Assembly (NCBI GenBank): GCA_026416315.1
Contig: JAOAFK010000009.1
Span: 1 to 5,552 of the forward strand
Reading direction: 5' to 3'
Length of the DNA: 5,552 nt
Source of the DNA: Syntrophorhabdaceae bacterium
Lineage (GTDB): Bacteria; Desulfobacterota; Syntrophorhabdia; Syntrophorhabdales; Syntrophorhabdaceae
The notes under the pieces were generated by a model that was not told where the DNA came from, ran no database searches, and saw only the letters and a program-made list of their open reading frames with translations. The stretch's first letter is position 1. Each line of letters opens with the position of its first letter. A program made the translations under genes and the position numbers. Shown here piece by piece: positions 5,247 through 5,552 of the stretch.

Positions 5247-5552
5247 CTATAGTTTTCCTATGATGCTTCTACCAATAAAATCTTTTAATACTTCATGGGT
5301 TCCGCCTCCATAGAGGAGAAATCTTGCATCCCTGAAATATCTCTGCGGTGTATACTCATATGCAAAGGCATTTGCCCCGTAAATTCTTGTTACCTCATCC
5401 ACTACTTTAAGACATACCTCTGTGGCAAACATTTTTGCCTCTGCGGCTATTGTCCTTGTATCCAAACCATTTTCCATCATCCAGGCACCATAGTATATAA
5501 GGAGTCTTGCGGCATTCATCAGGGTATCCATCTCTGCAAATTTTTCCCTTAT
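5247..5552 (-). CDS. Acyl-CoA dehydrogenase, C-terminal part (5' end outside the window)
   Basis: Acyl-CoA dehydrogenases use FAD to form the 2,3-enoyl-CoA and hand electrons to ETF, which matches the downstream etfBA. The 101 visible residues, starting at I-R-E-K-F-A-E at the right edge, are the C-terminal helical domain. They include AARLLIYYGAW, AAEAKMFATEV, the family motif IYGANAFAYEY, then QRYFRDARFLLYGGGTHEVL and KDFIGRSI near the end. The usual length is about 380 aa, so roughly three quarters is missing. In the MCAD-type motif Y-E-G-T the Glu is the catalytic base; here the aligned position is Gly (G-G-G-T). As in long-chain or isovaleryl-CoA dehydrogenases, the base may be elsewhere in the unseen part, or the enzyme may have another role. 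The substrate cannot be told. It probably belongs to the same operon or regulon as the Etf/Fix genes, 93 bp upstream of etfB. Confidence 0.92.
   Translation of the reverse strand: MREKFAEMDTLMNAARLLIYYGAWMMENGLDTRTIAAEAKMFATEVCLKVVDEVTRIYGANAFAYEYTPQRYFRDARFLLYGGGTHEVLKDFIGRSIIGKL

Overview
The window is AT-rich bacterial DNA. All the intact genes lie on the minus strand, so transcription runs from the right edge to the left. The organism is probably a Gram-negative (diderm) bacterium, because a YjbH-type outer-membrane protein is present. The fix-type electron-transfer genes next to an acyl-CoA dehydrogenase suggest respiratory or anaerobic fatty-acid or aromatic-acyl-CoA metabolism. A Desulfobacterota-like source would fit, but that is a guess from gene content; no marker gene is present.

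Right to left, the layout is as follows. 5552-5247 is the C-terminal end of an acyl-CoA dehydrogenase cut by the window edge. After a 93-bp gap come etfB (5153-4362), etfA (4347-3367), fixC (3365-2076) and fixX (2068-1790), separated by 14, 1 and 7 bp, in the canonical fixABCX order. This looks like one operon that passes electrons from acyl-CoA through the dehydrogenase FAD to the EtfAB flavoprotein, then through FixC (FAD) and FixX (Fe-S) to the membrane quinone pool. The EtfB lacks the G-D-T-A-Q-V-G-P segment I associate with electron-bifurcating FixA, so it may be a plain ETF/ETF-quinone-oxidoreductase chain rather than a bifurcating Fix complex.

After a 165-bp gap without a visible terminator comes a yjbH-family polysaccharide-export gene (1624-287), which stops early. 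The first 432 bases form a large inverted structure. Bases 1-141 are an inverted copy (135 of 141 identical) of 292-432, and the true continuation of the yjbH reading frame is on the plus strand at 142-291. The gene therefore folds back on itself. Five of the six mismatches between the arms are third-codon-position changes, and the sixth is at a first position, so the arms look like two diverged alleles of a gene under selection. The most economical explanation is a chimeric or assembly fold-back at a contig end, but a real inverted partial duplication cannot be excluded from the sequence alone.

I do not see convincing evidence for a wholly new system. The items most worth checking are the fold-back, the non-FixA-like EtfB beside FixCX, and the acyl-CoA dehydrogenase with Gly where the usual catalytic Glu sits.
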